Source of the DNA: Streptomyces chartreusis NRRL 3882
Lineage (GTDB): Bacteria; Actinomycetota; Actinomycetes; Streptomycetales; Streptomycetaceae
Assembly: GCF_900236475.1 (NCBI RefSeq)
Contig: NZ_LT963352.1
Location: forward strand, 6,824,001-6,888,000
Direction of reading: 5' to 3'
Length of the DNA stretch: 64,000 nt
A program made the translations under genes and the position numbers. How positions within the stretch are numbered: position 1 is the stretch's first letter; every line of letters starts with the position of its first letter. Positions 45,566 to 52,925 of the stretch are shown in pieces. The notes beneath the pieces were generated by a model that was not told where the DNA came from, ran no database searches, and saw only the letters and a list, made by a program, of their open reading frames with translations.

Positions 45566-45582
45566 GTTACTTGTTAGGTAAC
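45566..45582. promoter_or_regulatory. Second PadR-operator-like palindrome
   Basis: GTTAC-TTGTTAG-GTAAC is a 5-bp inverted repeat whose core TACTTGTTAGGTA matches 12 of 13 bases of the minus-strand site at 44216-44230 (TACCTGTTAGGTA). It lies just after the first binding protein gene and about 100 bp before the glucosidase promoter. Confidence 0.5.
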
Positions 45583-45664
45583 GCGGACGTCTCATCTGGC
45601 TGAGATATGTCCGATAGATTCAGGATTACACCATCTCAACGCCGCGGTAGCTTCCGCCTTTTCA

Positions 45665-45694
45665 TTGACACCCTCTCGACACGCCTACTTAACA
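45665..45694 (+). promoter_or_regulatory. Promoter for the glucosidase/transport operon
   Basis: A consensus -35 TTGACA (45665-45670) and TTAACA (45689-45694), 18 nt apart. Transcription would start near 45701, which rules out the ATG at 45698 and supports the TTG start at 45737. Confidence 0.6.
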
Positions 45695-45736
45695 TGCATG
45701 CATAACCGCTGCCCTCCTCAGAGACAGGTCGATGGG

Positions 45737-47356
45737 TTGAACAGGCACCACTGGTGGCGTGACGCAGTGATCTATCAGGTGTACGTCCGCAGCTTCCTGG
45801 ACAGCACCGGCGACGGCATCGGCGATCTCGCCGGAGTCCGGGCCGGACTGCCCTACCTGAAGAAGCTCGGCGTCGACGGGATCTGGCTGAGCCCCTTCTA
45901 TCCCTCGCCGCAGCACGACCACGGCTACGACGTGGCCGACTACTGCGACGTCGACCCGCTCTTCGGCGACCTCGACGAGTTCGACCTGCTGGTCGGGGCC
46001 GCGCGGCGGCTCGGCATCAAGGTGCTGCTCGACATCGTCCCGAACCACTGCTCCAGCGAGCACCCCTGGTTCCGCGAGGCGCTCGCGGCCCCGCCCGGCA
46101 GCCCGGCCCGCGCCCGCTTCCACTTCGCCGACGGCCGTGGCCCGGACGACGCCGAGCCGCCCAACAACTGGCACTCCATGTTCGGCGGCCCCGCCTGGAG
46201 CCGGGTGACCGAGCCGGACGGCCGGCCCGGCCAGTGGTACCTGCACATGTTCGCGCCCGAGCAGCCCGACTGGAACTGGCGCAACCCGGAGATCGCCGCC
46301 GAGTTCGAGCGGATCCTCCGCTTCTGGCTGGGCCGGGGCATCGACGGCTTCCGCATCGACGTCGCCGCCGGTCTCTTCAAGCACCCGGAGCTGCCCGACT
46401 CCGACGACCCGGAGGCCGACGCCCGCACCCGCGACTCGGTCAACCCGCTCGCCTGGAACCAGCCCGAGGTCCACGACGTGTGGCGCCGCTGGCGCTCCAT
46501 ATGCGAGGAGTACACCGAGCGCGACGGCTGCGAACGCCTGCTCGTCGGCGAGGTCTCCGTGCCGACCGCCCGCGAGCACGCGCAGTACGTCCGCCCCGAC
46601 GAGCTGCACCAGGCCTTCTTCTTCGACCTGCTGAGCGCGCCCTGGGACCCGGACGCCTTCCAGAAGGTCATCTCCGAGGCCATGCAGGACATCGCCGGCA
46701 CCGGCTCGACCGTCACCTGGGTCCTCAACAACCACGACCAGGTCCGCACCGTCACCCGCTACGGCGAACCCGCCACCGAGGGCAGCGGGCTCGGCGCGGC
46801 CCGGGCCAGGGCCGCCGCGCTGCTGATGCTGGCGCTGCCCGGCGCCGCGTACATCTACCAGGGCGAGGAGCTCGGCCTGCCCGAGGTCGTGGACCTGCCC
46901 GACGACGTGCTCACCGACCCGATCTTCCGCCGCACCGGCAGCCGGGCCCGCATCCGCGACGGCTGCCGGGTGCCGCTGCCCTGGTCGGGGCAGGCCTCGC
47001 CGTTCGGCTTCACCTCCGGCGAGGAGAGCGCCAAGCCGTGGCTGCCGCAGCCCGAGTACTTCGCCGAGTACGCCACCGACCGGGCCCTCGCCGACACCCG
47101 CTCCTTCTGGCACCTGTACCGCGACGGCCTCCAACTGCGTGCCGCCCTGCCCCAGTTGGGCGAGGGCACGCTGCGCTGGCTGGACTCCCCGCCCGGGGTC
47201 CTGGCCTTCGAACGCGGCGACGACCTGGTGTGCGCCGTGAACTTCGGTACGGCCCCCACGCCCGCGCCGGTCTCCGGCACCCCACTGCTCGCCAGCGGCC
47301 CCTGCCCGCCCGGAGTCCTCTCCGGCTCGACGGCCGCCTGGTGGATCCGTTCCTGA
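45737..47356 (+). CDS. GH13 alpha-glucosidase
   Basis: A 539-residue glycoside hydrolase with no signal peptide, so it acts in the cytosol on imported oligosaccharides. I chose TTG 45737 (LNRHHWWRDAVIYQVYVRSF): it follows AGG at a good distance, and the consensus promoter would start the mRNA downstream of the earlier ATG 45698. GH13 regions are complete: DIVPNHCS (I), GFRIDVAAG with the nucleophile Asp (II), LLVGEVSVP with the acid Glu (III) and LNNHDQVRT (IV); QHDHGYDVADYCDVDPLFGDL is typical of alpha-1,4/1,6-glucosidases of the oligo-1,6-glucosidase group. It heads the operon with binding protein and permeases. Confidence 0.93.
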   Translation: MNRHHWWRDAVIYQVYVRSFLDSTGDGIGDLAGVRAGLPYLKKLGVDGIWLSPFYPSPQHDHGYDVADYCDVDPLFGDLDEFDLLVGAARRLGIKVLLDIVPNHCSSEHPWFREALAAPPGSPARARFHFADGRGPDDAEPPNNWHSMFGGPAWSRVTEPDGRPGQWYLHMFAPEQPDWNWRNPEIAAEFERILRFWLGRGIDGFRIDVAAGLFKHPELPDSDDPEADARTRDSVNPLAWNQPEVHDVWRRWRSICEEYTERDGCERLLVGEVSVPTAREHAQYVRPDELHQAFFFDLLSAPWDPDAFQKVISEAMQDIAGTGSTVTWVLNNHDQVRTVTRYGEPATEGSGLGAARARAAALLMLALPGAAYIYQGEELGLPEVVDLPDDVLTDPIFRRTGSRARIRDGCRVPLPWSGQASPFGFTSGEESAKPWLPQPEYFAEYATDRALADTRSFWHLYRDGLQLRAALPQLGEGTLRWLDSPPGVLAFERGDDLVCAVNFGTAPTPAPVSGTPLLASGPCPPGVLSGSTAAWWIRS

Positions 47357-47393
47357 ACGCCCCGCAAGTCAACTCCCCGAAGGGACATCAACG

Positions 47394-48719
47394 ATGATGC
47401 GACGACGTACCACCCTGCTCACCGGCTGCACCGCCCTCGTCCTGGCACTCGGCGCGACCGCATGCGGCGGCGGACCCGTCACGGCCGGCGGCGGCGACAA
47501 GGCGCTCAGCGGCCAGACGATCACCGTGGCCGGTGTCTGGTCCGGCACCGAGCAGAAGAACTTCCAGAAGGTCCTGGACGCCTTCACCGAGAAGACCGGC
47601 GCCAAGACGCAGTTCACGTCCACAGGCGACAACGTCTCCACCGTCGTCGGCAGCAAGATCGAGGGCGGCAACGCCCCCGACGTCGTGATGGTCCCGCAGG
47701 TCGGCGTGCTCAAGCAGTTCGCGCAGAAGGGCTGGCTCAAGCCGCTGTCGAAGAAGACCGAGCAGTCCGTGGACGCCGACTACGCCCCCGTCTGGAAGAA
47801 GTACGGCAGCGTCGACGGCACCCTCTACGGCCTCTACTTCAAGGCCGCCCACAAGTCGACCGTCTGGTACAGCCCCGACGCCCTCGCCCAGGCCGGGGTG
47901 AAGCCCCCGAAGACCTACGACGAGATGCTCAAGGCCGGGCAGACGGTGTCCGACTCCGGTCTCGCCGCGTTCTCCGTCGCCGGGCAGGACGGCTGGACCC
48001 TCACCGACTGGTTCGAGAACGTCTACCTCTCCCAGGCCGGCCCCGAGAAGTACGACGCCCTCGCCGCGCACAAGCTGAAGTGGACCGACGCGTCGGTCGT
48101 CGACGCCCTCACCACGCTCGGCAAGCTCTTCAAGGACAAGCAGCTCATCGCGGGCGGCCAGAAGGGCGCCCTGAACACCGACTTCCCCGGCTCGGTGGAG
48201 AAGGTGTTCGGTCCGAAGCCCGAGGCCGGCATGGTCTACGAGGGCGACTTCGTCGCCGGTGTCGCCAAGGACCAGTTCGGCAAGAAGGTCGGCGAGGACG
48301 CGAACTTCTTCCCGTTCCCGGCGGTCGGCGGCGGCGAGGCACCGGTCGTCAGCGGCGGTGACGCGGCCGTCGTCCTCAAGGACGGCAAGAACCAGAAGGC
48401 CGCCCAGGCCCTCCTGGAGTTCCTGGCGACCCCGGAGGCCTCGGCCGTGTGGGCGGAGGCGGGCGGCTTCCTCTCCCCGAACAAGAAGCTCGACCTCGCC
48501 TCCTACGGCGACGACGTCACCCGCGCCACCGCCAAGTCCCTCGTCGAGGCCGGGGATTCCGTCCGCTTCGACATGTCCGACCAGGCCCCGGCGGCCTTCG
48601 GCGGCACGAAGGGCGCCGGCGAGTGGAAGCTGCTCCAGGACTTCCTGCGCGACCCGTCCGACCCGAAGGGCACCGCGGCGAAGCTGGAGGCCGCGGCGGC
48701 CAAGGCGTACCAGGACTGA
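47394..48719 (+). CDS. Sugar-binding lipoprotein of ABC importer
   Basis: A 441-residue lipoprotein. ATG 47394 is followed at once by a second ATG; GAAGGGA lies upstream. The signal MMRRRTTLLTGCTALVLALG ends in a lipobox (LGATAC), so Cys24 is lipidated and the protein is anchored outside the membrane. The mature part has family-1 marks (VLDAFTEKTGAKTQF, APDVVMVPQVGVLKQFAQKGWL, DGTLYGLYFKAAHKSTVWYS, VFGPKPEAGMVYEGDFVAGV). An alpha-glucoside is likely, given the glucosidase 37 nt upstream. The permease genes follow at once. Confidence 0.94.
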   Translation: MMRRRTTLLTGCTALVLALGATACGGGPVTAGGGDKALSGQTITVAGVWSGTEQKNFQKVLDAFTEKTGAKTQFTSTGDNVSTVVGSKIEGGNAPDVVMVPQVGVLKQFAQKGWLKPLSKKTEQSVDADYAPVWKKYGSVDGTLYGLYFKAAHKSTVWYSPDALAQAGVKPPKTYDEMLKAGQTVSDSGLAAFSVAGQDGWTLTDWFENVYLSQAGPEKYDALAAHKLKWTDASVVDALTTLGKLFKDKQLIAGGQKGALNTDFPGSVEKVFGPKPEAGMVYEGDFVAGVAKDQFGKKVGEDANFFPFPAVGGGEAPVVSGGDAAVVLKDGKNQKAAQALLEFLATPEASAVWAEAGGFLSPNKKLDLASYGDDVTRATAKSLVEAGDSVRFDMSDQAPAAFGGTKGAGEWKLLQDFLRDPSDPKGTAAKLEAAAAKAYQD

Positions 48720-48725
48720 TCCGCC

Positions 48726-50087
48726 ATGACAGCGACCCTCGTGAAAGAGACGAACCCCCCGCCGCCCGTCACGGCCGCCGACCGCACCCGGCGTCTGCGC
48801 CGGCGCGGGAAGATCGTGGCCCTGCTGTTCGTGCTGCCCGCGCTGCTGCTGCTCGGCGCGCTCGTCGTCTACCCCGTGCTGTTCAGCGTCGGCCGCAGTT
48901 TCTTCGACGCCTCGGGGACGACCTTCGTCGGCGGCGAGAACTACACCGAGATGTTCCGCGACCCGGCGACCCTCAAGGCCGTCCGCAACACGGCCATCTG
49001 GGTCGTCGTGGCACCGGCCCTGCTGACCGGCCTCGGACTGATCCTGGCCGTCCTGGTGGAGAAGGTCCGCTGGGCCACCGCCTTCAAGCTGCTGCTCTTC
49101 ATGCCGATGGCGGTCTCCTTCCTCGCCGCCGGCATCATCTTCCGGCTCGCCTACGACGAGGACCCCGACAAGGGCGTCCTGAACGCCGCGGTCGTCTCCG
49201 TCCACGACGCCTTCAAGGGCGAGTCCTCCTACCCGACGGCCCGGGCGCGTGACGGGCAGGGCCTGACGAAGGAGAAGGACGGCTCGTACCGCACGAGTAC
49301 GAGCGTGTCCCCGGGCGACGCCGTGACACTGGGCCTGGTCGGGGTGCTGCCCGGCGACCTGCCGGGCGGGACCGAGCCCGCGTACGCGGCGGCGGGACGC
49401 AAGGCCGCCCCCGGCGAACTGCGCGGCGTGGTCTACCTGGACTTCACGCCCGGCGGGGGAGGGGAGCAGGGCAAGGTCGACCGGCGGGAGAGCGGACTGC
49501 CGCAGATGAAGGTCGAGGCGGTACGCGACGGCAGGACGGCCGCCACGGCGACCACCGCCTCCGACGGCTCCTTCCGCTTCGCGGGCCTCGCACCGGGCTC
49601 CTACGAGGTGAGACTGCCGTCGTCCAACTTCGCCCCGCCCTACGAGGGCGTCTCCTGGCTCGGACCGGCGCTCGTCACACCGGCGATCATCGGGGCCTAC
49701 CTGTGGATCTGGACCGGCTTCGCCATGGTGCTGATCGGGGCGGGCCTGTCGACGCTGCCGCGGGACGCGCTGGAGGCGGCGCGGATCGACGGCGCGAACG
49801 AGTGGCAGATCTTCCGGCGGATCACGGTCCCGCTGCTGGCTCCCGTCCTCACGGTCGTCTTCGTCACGCTGGTCATCAACGTGATGAAGGTCTTCGACCT
49901 CGTCTACATCATCGCGCCCGGACCGGTGCAGGAGGACGCGACCGTGCTCGCGACGCAGATGTGGCTGGTGTCGTTCGGCGGCGGCAACAACCAGGGACTC
50001 GGCAGCGCACTCGGGGTGCTGCTCCTGCTGCTGGTGGTTCCGGCCATGGTGTTCAACGTCCGCCGTTTCCGAAGGAGTCAACGATGA
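48726..50087 (+). CDS. MalF-like sugar permease with extracytoplasmic Cna-B-like insert
   Basis: A 453-residue inner-membrane permease. Three segments at the N-terminal side end with LFMPMAVSFLAAGIIFRLAY near residue 141; the last three start at ALVTPAIIGAYLWIWTG near 316, followed by the EAA loop EAARIDGANEWQIFRR that docks the ATPase. Between them is an insert of about 170 residues. Its second half (GVVYLDFTPGGGG; GLPQMKVEAVRDGRTAA; TASDGSFRFAGLAPGSYEVR) is a Cna-B/CarboxypepD-reg-like beta-sandwich, placed like the P2 loop of MalF. It follows the lipoprotein by 6 nt and overlaps the next gene by 4. No ATPase is encoded; the shared MsiK ATPase of Streptomyces probably energises it. Confidence 0.93.
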   Translation: MTATLVKETNPPPPVTAADRTRRLRRRGKIVALLFVLPALLLLGALVVYPVLFSVGRSFFDASGTTFVGGENYTEMFRDPATLKAVRNTAIWVVVAPALLTGLGLILAVLVEKVRWATAFKLLLFMPMAVSFLAAGIIFRLAYDEDPDKGVLNAAVVSVHDAFKGESSYPTARARDGQGLTKEKDGSYRTSTSVSPGDAVTLGLVGVLPGDLPGGTEPAYAAAGRKAAPGELRGVVYLDFTPGGGGEQGKVDRRESGLPQMKVEAVRDGRTAATATTASDGSFRFAGLAPGSYEVRLPSSNFAPPYEGVSWLGPALVTPAIIGAYLWIWTGFAMVLIGAGLSTLPRDALEAARIDGANEWQIFRRITVPLLAPVLTVVFVTLVINVMKVFDLVYIIAPGPVQEDATVLATQMWLVSFGGGNNQGLGSALGVLLLLLVVPAMVFNVRRFRRSQR

Positions 50088-50923
50088 ACGCGGTTCGGCG
50101 CGGGTTGGGCAACGGGGTCGTCCAGGCCTTCCTCGTGGTGGTGGGCCTGGTGTGGATGACGCCGCTGGCCGGGCTGTTCCTGTCCTCGCTGCGGTCCGCG
50201 GAGGACACGGCGAAGGGCGGCTGGTGGACGGTGTTCTCCAGCCCCGGGCAGCTGTCCTTCGACAACTACTCCTCGCTGCTGCAGAACGCGGGCATCACGC
50301 AGGCGTTCTGGAACACGGTGCTGATATCGGTGCCGACGACGGTGCTGGTCGTGGTGATCGCGGCGCTCGCCGGCTACGCGTTCGCGTGGCTGGACTTCCC
50401 CGGGCGGGAGGCGATCTTCCTGGTCGTGGTCGCGCTGCTGGTGGTGCCCGTGCAGATCGGCCTGCTGCCGGTCGCCAAACTCTTCGGGCAGCTCGGGTTG
50501 TTCGGCACGATCCCCGGTGTCGTGCTGTTCCACGTGGCCTACGGCCTGCCCTTCGCGGTGTTCCTGCTTCGGAACTACTTCGCCGAGATGCCGAAGGAGA
50601 TGCTGGAGGCGGCCCGGATGGACGGGGGCAGCGAATGGCGCATCTTCACGCGGCTCGTGTTGCCCGTGGGGCGGCCGGCGATCGCCTCCCTGGCCATCTT
50701 CCAGTTCCTGTGGGTGTGGAACGACATGCTGGTGGCGCTGCTGTTCGCGGACAGTTCCTCGCAGCCACTGACGGTGGAACTCCAGTCGCAGATACGGCAG
50801 TTCGGCAGCAACATCGATGTCCTGGCGCCCGGGGCGTTCGTGTCCCTGGTCGTGCCTGTCGTCGTGTTCTTCGCGTTCCAGAGGCACTTTGTGCAGGGGG
50901 TCATGGCCGGGTCGGTCAAGTAG
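50084..50923 (+). CDS. MalG-like sugar permease
   Basis: A 279-residue membrane protein with six segments; ATG 50084 overlaps the previous stop (ATGA) and has GAAGGAG 7 nt upstream. NTVLISVPTTVLVVVIAAL and YAFAWLDFPGRE are typical of the MalG family, and the EAA loop reads LEAARMDGGSEWRIFTRLVLP. It forms a heterodimer with the MalF-like partner in the uptake of an alpha-glucoside or related sugar. It is the last gene of the operon; a large inverted repeat follows. Confidence 0.95.
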   Translation: MNAVRRGLGNGVVQAFLVVVGLVWMTPLAGLFLSSLRSAEDTAKGGWWTVFSSPGQLSFDNYSSLLQNAGITQAFWNTVLISVPTTVLVVVIAALAGYAFAWLDFPGREAIFLVVVALLVVPVQIGLLPVAKLFGQLGLFGTIPGVVLFHVAYGLPFAVFLLRNYFAEMPKEMLEAARMDGGSEWRIFTRLVLPVGRPAIASLAIFQFLWVWNDMLVALLFADSSSQPLTVELQSQIRQFGSNIDVLAPGAFVSLVVPVVVFFAFQRHFVQGVMAGSVK

Positions 50924-50938
50924 CCGCTGCCTGTTCGC

Positions 50939-51060
50939 GGTACCAGGGGGCTCCGCCCCCTGGATCCCCGCCTATGCCCACCCACCACCCGAAACTGCCC
51001 TTGAACGGGGCAACAGTGAGGCGAAGGACCGGGGTCCAGGGGGCGGAGCCCCCTGGTACC
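50939..51060. repeat. Large inverted repeat / double terminator between convergent operons
   Basis: GGTACCAGGGGGCTCCGCCC starts a 30-bp arm at 50939, and its reverse complement ends at 51060; the arms differ at one position and enclose 62 bp. Each arm alone is also a hairpin (CCAGGGGGC / GCCCCCTGG). The right arm touches the pgl stop codon. Such GGGGGCTCCGCCCCC elements are common and dispersed in Streptomyces, and this may be a terminator or a small mobile palindrome. Confidence 0.8.
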
Positions 51061-51846
51061 TCAGGCCGACGCCGGCGGATACAACGAACGCGGCAGTTGC
51101 GAAGCCGCCGCCGCGTCCAGCAGCCACAGCGTCCGGCTGCGACCGTACGCCCCCGCCGCCGGCGCCTGGATCTCGCCCGCGCCCGAGAGCGCGATCGCCG
51201 CGGCCTGGGCCTTGTCCTCGCCCGCGGCCAGGAGCCATACCTCCCGCGCCGCCCGAATCGCCGGCAACGTCAGCGTCACCCGCGTCGGCGGCGGCTTCGG
51301 CGCGCCGTGCACGCCGACCACCGTACGGTCGGTCTCCCGCACCGCCGGCAGCTCCGGGAACAGCGACGCGACGTGCGTGTCCGGGCCGACGCCCAGCATC
51401 AGCACGTCGAACGTGGGGACGGGCCCGTGGTTCTCAGGGCCCGCCGCCCGCGCCAGTTCCTCCGCGTACGCGGCCGCCGCCGCGTCCACGTCGTCGCCGT
51501 AGGGGCCGTCCGACGCGGGCATCGCGTGCACCCGCTTCGGGTCGAGCGGCACCGAGTCGAGCAGCGCCTCCCGCGCCTGCGTGACATTGCGCTCCGGGTC
51601 GCCCTCGGGCAGGAACCGCTCGTCACCCCACCAGAGGTCGAGCCGGCTCCAGTCGACGGCGTCCCGGGCGGGCGCCGCGGCCAGGGCGGCCAGCAGGCCG
51701 TTGCCGTTGCGGCCGCCCGTCAGGACCACGGACGCCGAACCCCGGGAGGCCTGCGCGTCCACGATCCTGGTGATCAGCCGGGCCGCCGCGGCCTGGGCCA
51801 TCAGCTCCTTGTCGCGGTGGACGACCAGCTGCGGTGCCGTGCTCAC
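51061..51846 (-). CDS. pgl: 6-phosphogluconolactonase
   Basis: A 261-residue enzyme (DevB/SOL type) that hydrolyses 6-phosphogluconolactone in the oxidative pentose phosphate pathway. GTG 51846 overlaps the opcA stop (GTGA). Family marks: VVLTGGRNGNGLLAAL, LWWGDERFLPEGDPERN with the conserved Asp/Glu/Arg, and LMLGVGPDTHVASLFP with the active-site His (usually GMGEDGHTASLFP). In that block the usual Gly-His is Thr-His. It is the last gene of tkt-tal-zwf-opcA-pgl. Confidence 0.94.
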   Translation of the reverse strand: MSTAPQLVVHRDKELMAQAAAARLITRIVDAQASRGSASVVLTGGRNGNGLLAALAAAPARDAVDWSRLDLWWGDERFLPEGDPERNVTQAREALLDSVPLDPKRVHAMPASDGPYGDDVDAAAAAYAEELARAAGPENHGPVPTFDVLMLGVGPDTHVASLFPELPAVRETDRTVVGVHGAPKPPPTRVTLTLPAIRAAREVWLLAAGEDKAQAAAIALSGAGEIQAPAAGAYGRSRTLWLLDAAAASQLPRSLYPPASA

Positions 51847-52925
51847 TTCGTCGTCGCCTTCCGTACCGGTTCGAGCTTGGGCGGTTCCTGCTTCACCGGT
51901 GCCTGCGCCGTCGCCTGCGAAGCGGGTGCTTTCGCAGCCGCTTCAAGGGGGGCGGGGAGGGCGAGTCCTGCTCGCCCCTCACTTTTGGGCACCGGCCCGG
52001 AGGACGTCAGCCGGTCCACCCCGTACCGCAGCGCCGACGCGTACGTGTCGTCCGGGTCCAGCCGCCGCAGCTCCTCCGCGATCAGCTCGGCCGTGTCCCG
52101 GCGCTTGAGCGCCACCCCACGGTCGGGCTGGCCCTCGATGGACAGCGTCGCGAGGGACCCGTCGGCACGGTCCAGGGTGATCGCGCCGCAGTTGGTGTCC
52201 ATGCGGACCGCCGTCAGACCGGGGCCGCCGGACAGCGAGCGCTTCACGGGGACGTCCAGCCGGTCCGCGAGCCACATCGCCAGCAGCTCGCAGCTCGGGT
52301 TGAACTCCTCGCCCTCCACCTCGACGGCCCTGACCTCGCAGGTGACCTGGTCGAGGGCCGCCGCCAGCATGGAACGCCAAGGCGTGATGCGGGTCCAGGA
52401 CAGGTCCGTGTCGCCGGGGGTGTAGGTCCCGGACCGGGTGGCCAGGTCCCGGACCGGCTGCTCGGAGGCGTACGTGTCGGTGACCCGGCGCTGGGCGAGG
52501 GCCCCCAGGGGGTCCTTCGCCGGGTCGAGCGGCGCGTTCACCGGCCACCACACCACCACCGGGGCGTCCGGCAGCAGCAGCGGCAGCACCACCGACTGGG
52601 CGTGGTCCGCGACCTCGCCGTACAGCCGGAGCACCACCGTCTCGCCGGTGCCGGCGTCGGCGCCGACCCGGACCTCCGCGTCCAGGCGGGACTGCGTACG
52701 GTCGCGGGGCGAGCGGGAGACGCGCTTGATGACCACGAGCGTGCGCGAGGGGTGCTCGTGCGAGGCGTCGCTCGCGGCCTTCAGCGCGTCGTAGGCGTTC
52801 TCCTCGTCCGTCACGATGACCAGCGTGAGCACCATCCCGACCGCCGGGGTGCCGATCGCCCGGCGGCCCTGCACCAGCGCCTTGTTGATCTTGCTGGCCG
52901 TGGTGTCCGTGAGGTCTATCTTCAT
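51843..52925 (-). CDS. opcA: Glucose-6-phosphate dehydrogenase assembly protein OpcA
   Basis: A 360-residue partner of Zwf. ATG 52925 overlaps the zwf stop (ATGA) and gives MKIDLTDTTASKINKALV. Marks of the family are RTLVVIKRVSRSP, VVWWPVNAPLDPAKDPLGALA and RITPWRSMLAAALDQ. OpcA is needed for or raises activity of G6P dehydrogenase in actinobacteria and cyanobacteria. The last 55 residues (from about 305) are a low-complexity Ala/Pro/Lys tail that runs through a GAGGGCGAG / CTCGCCC hairpin (51957-51980), as if the reading frame had extended across an old palindrome. Confidence 0.95.
   Translation of the reverse strand: MKIDLTDTTASKINKALVQGRRAIGTPAVGMVLTLVIVTDEENAYDALKAASDASHEHPSRTLVVIKRVSRSPRDRTQSRLDAEVRVGADAGTGETVVLRLYGEVADHAQSVVLPLLLPDAPVVVWWPVNAPLDPAKDPLGALAQRRVTDTYASEQPVRDLATRSGTYTPGDTDLSWTRITPWRSMLAAALDQVTCEVRAVEVEGEEFNPSCELLAMWLADRLDVPVKRSLSGGPGLTAVRMDTNCGAITLDRADGSLATLSIEGQPDRGVALKRRDTAELIAEELRRLDPDDTYASALRYGVDRLTSSGPVPKSEGRAGLALPAPLEAAAKAPASQATAQAPVKQEPPKLEPVRKATTK

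Noticed and set aside
45698..45736. ATG start for the GH13 glucosidase
   Set aside because: It has no ribosome site, and the consensus TTGACA promoter would start the mRNA at about 45701, after this ATG.
47388..50081. 897-codon reverse frame opposite the sugar transport genes
   Set aside because: Shadow of three real genes with permease and lipobox motifs on the plus strand.
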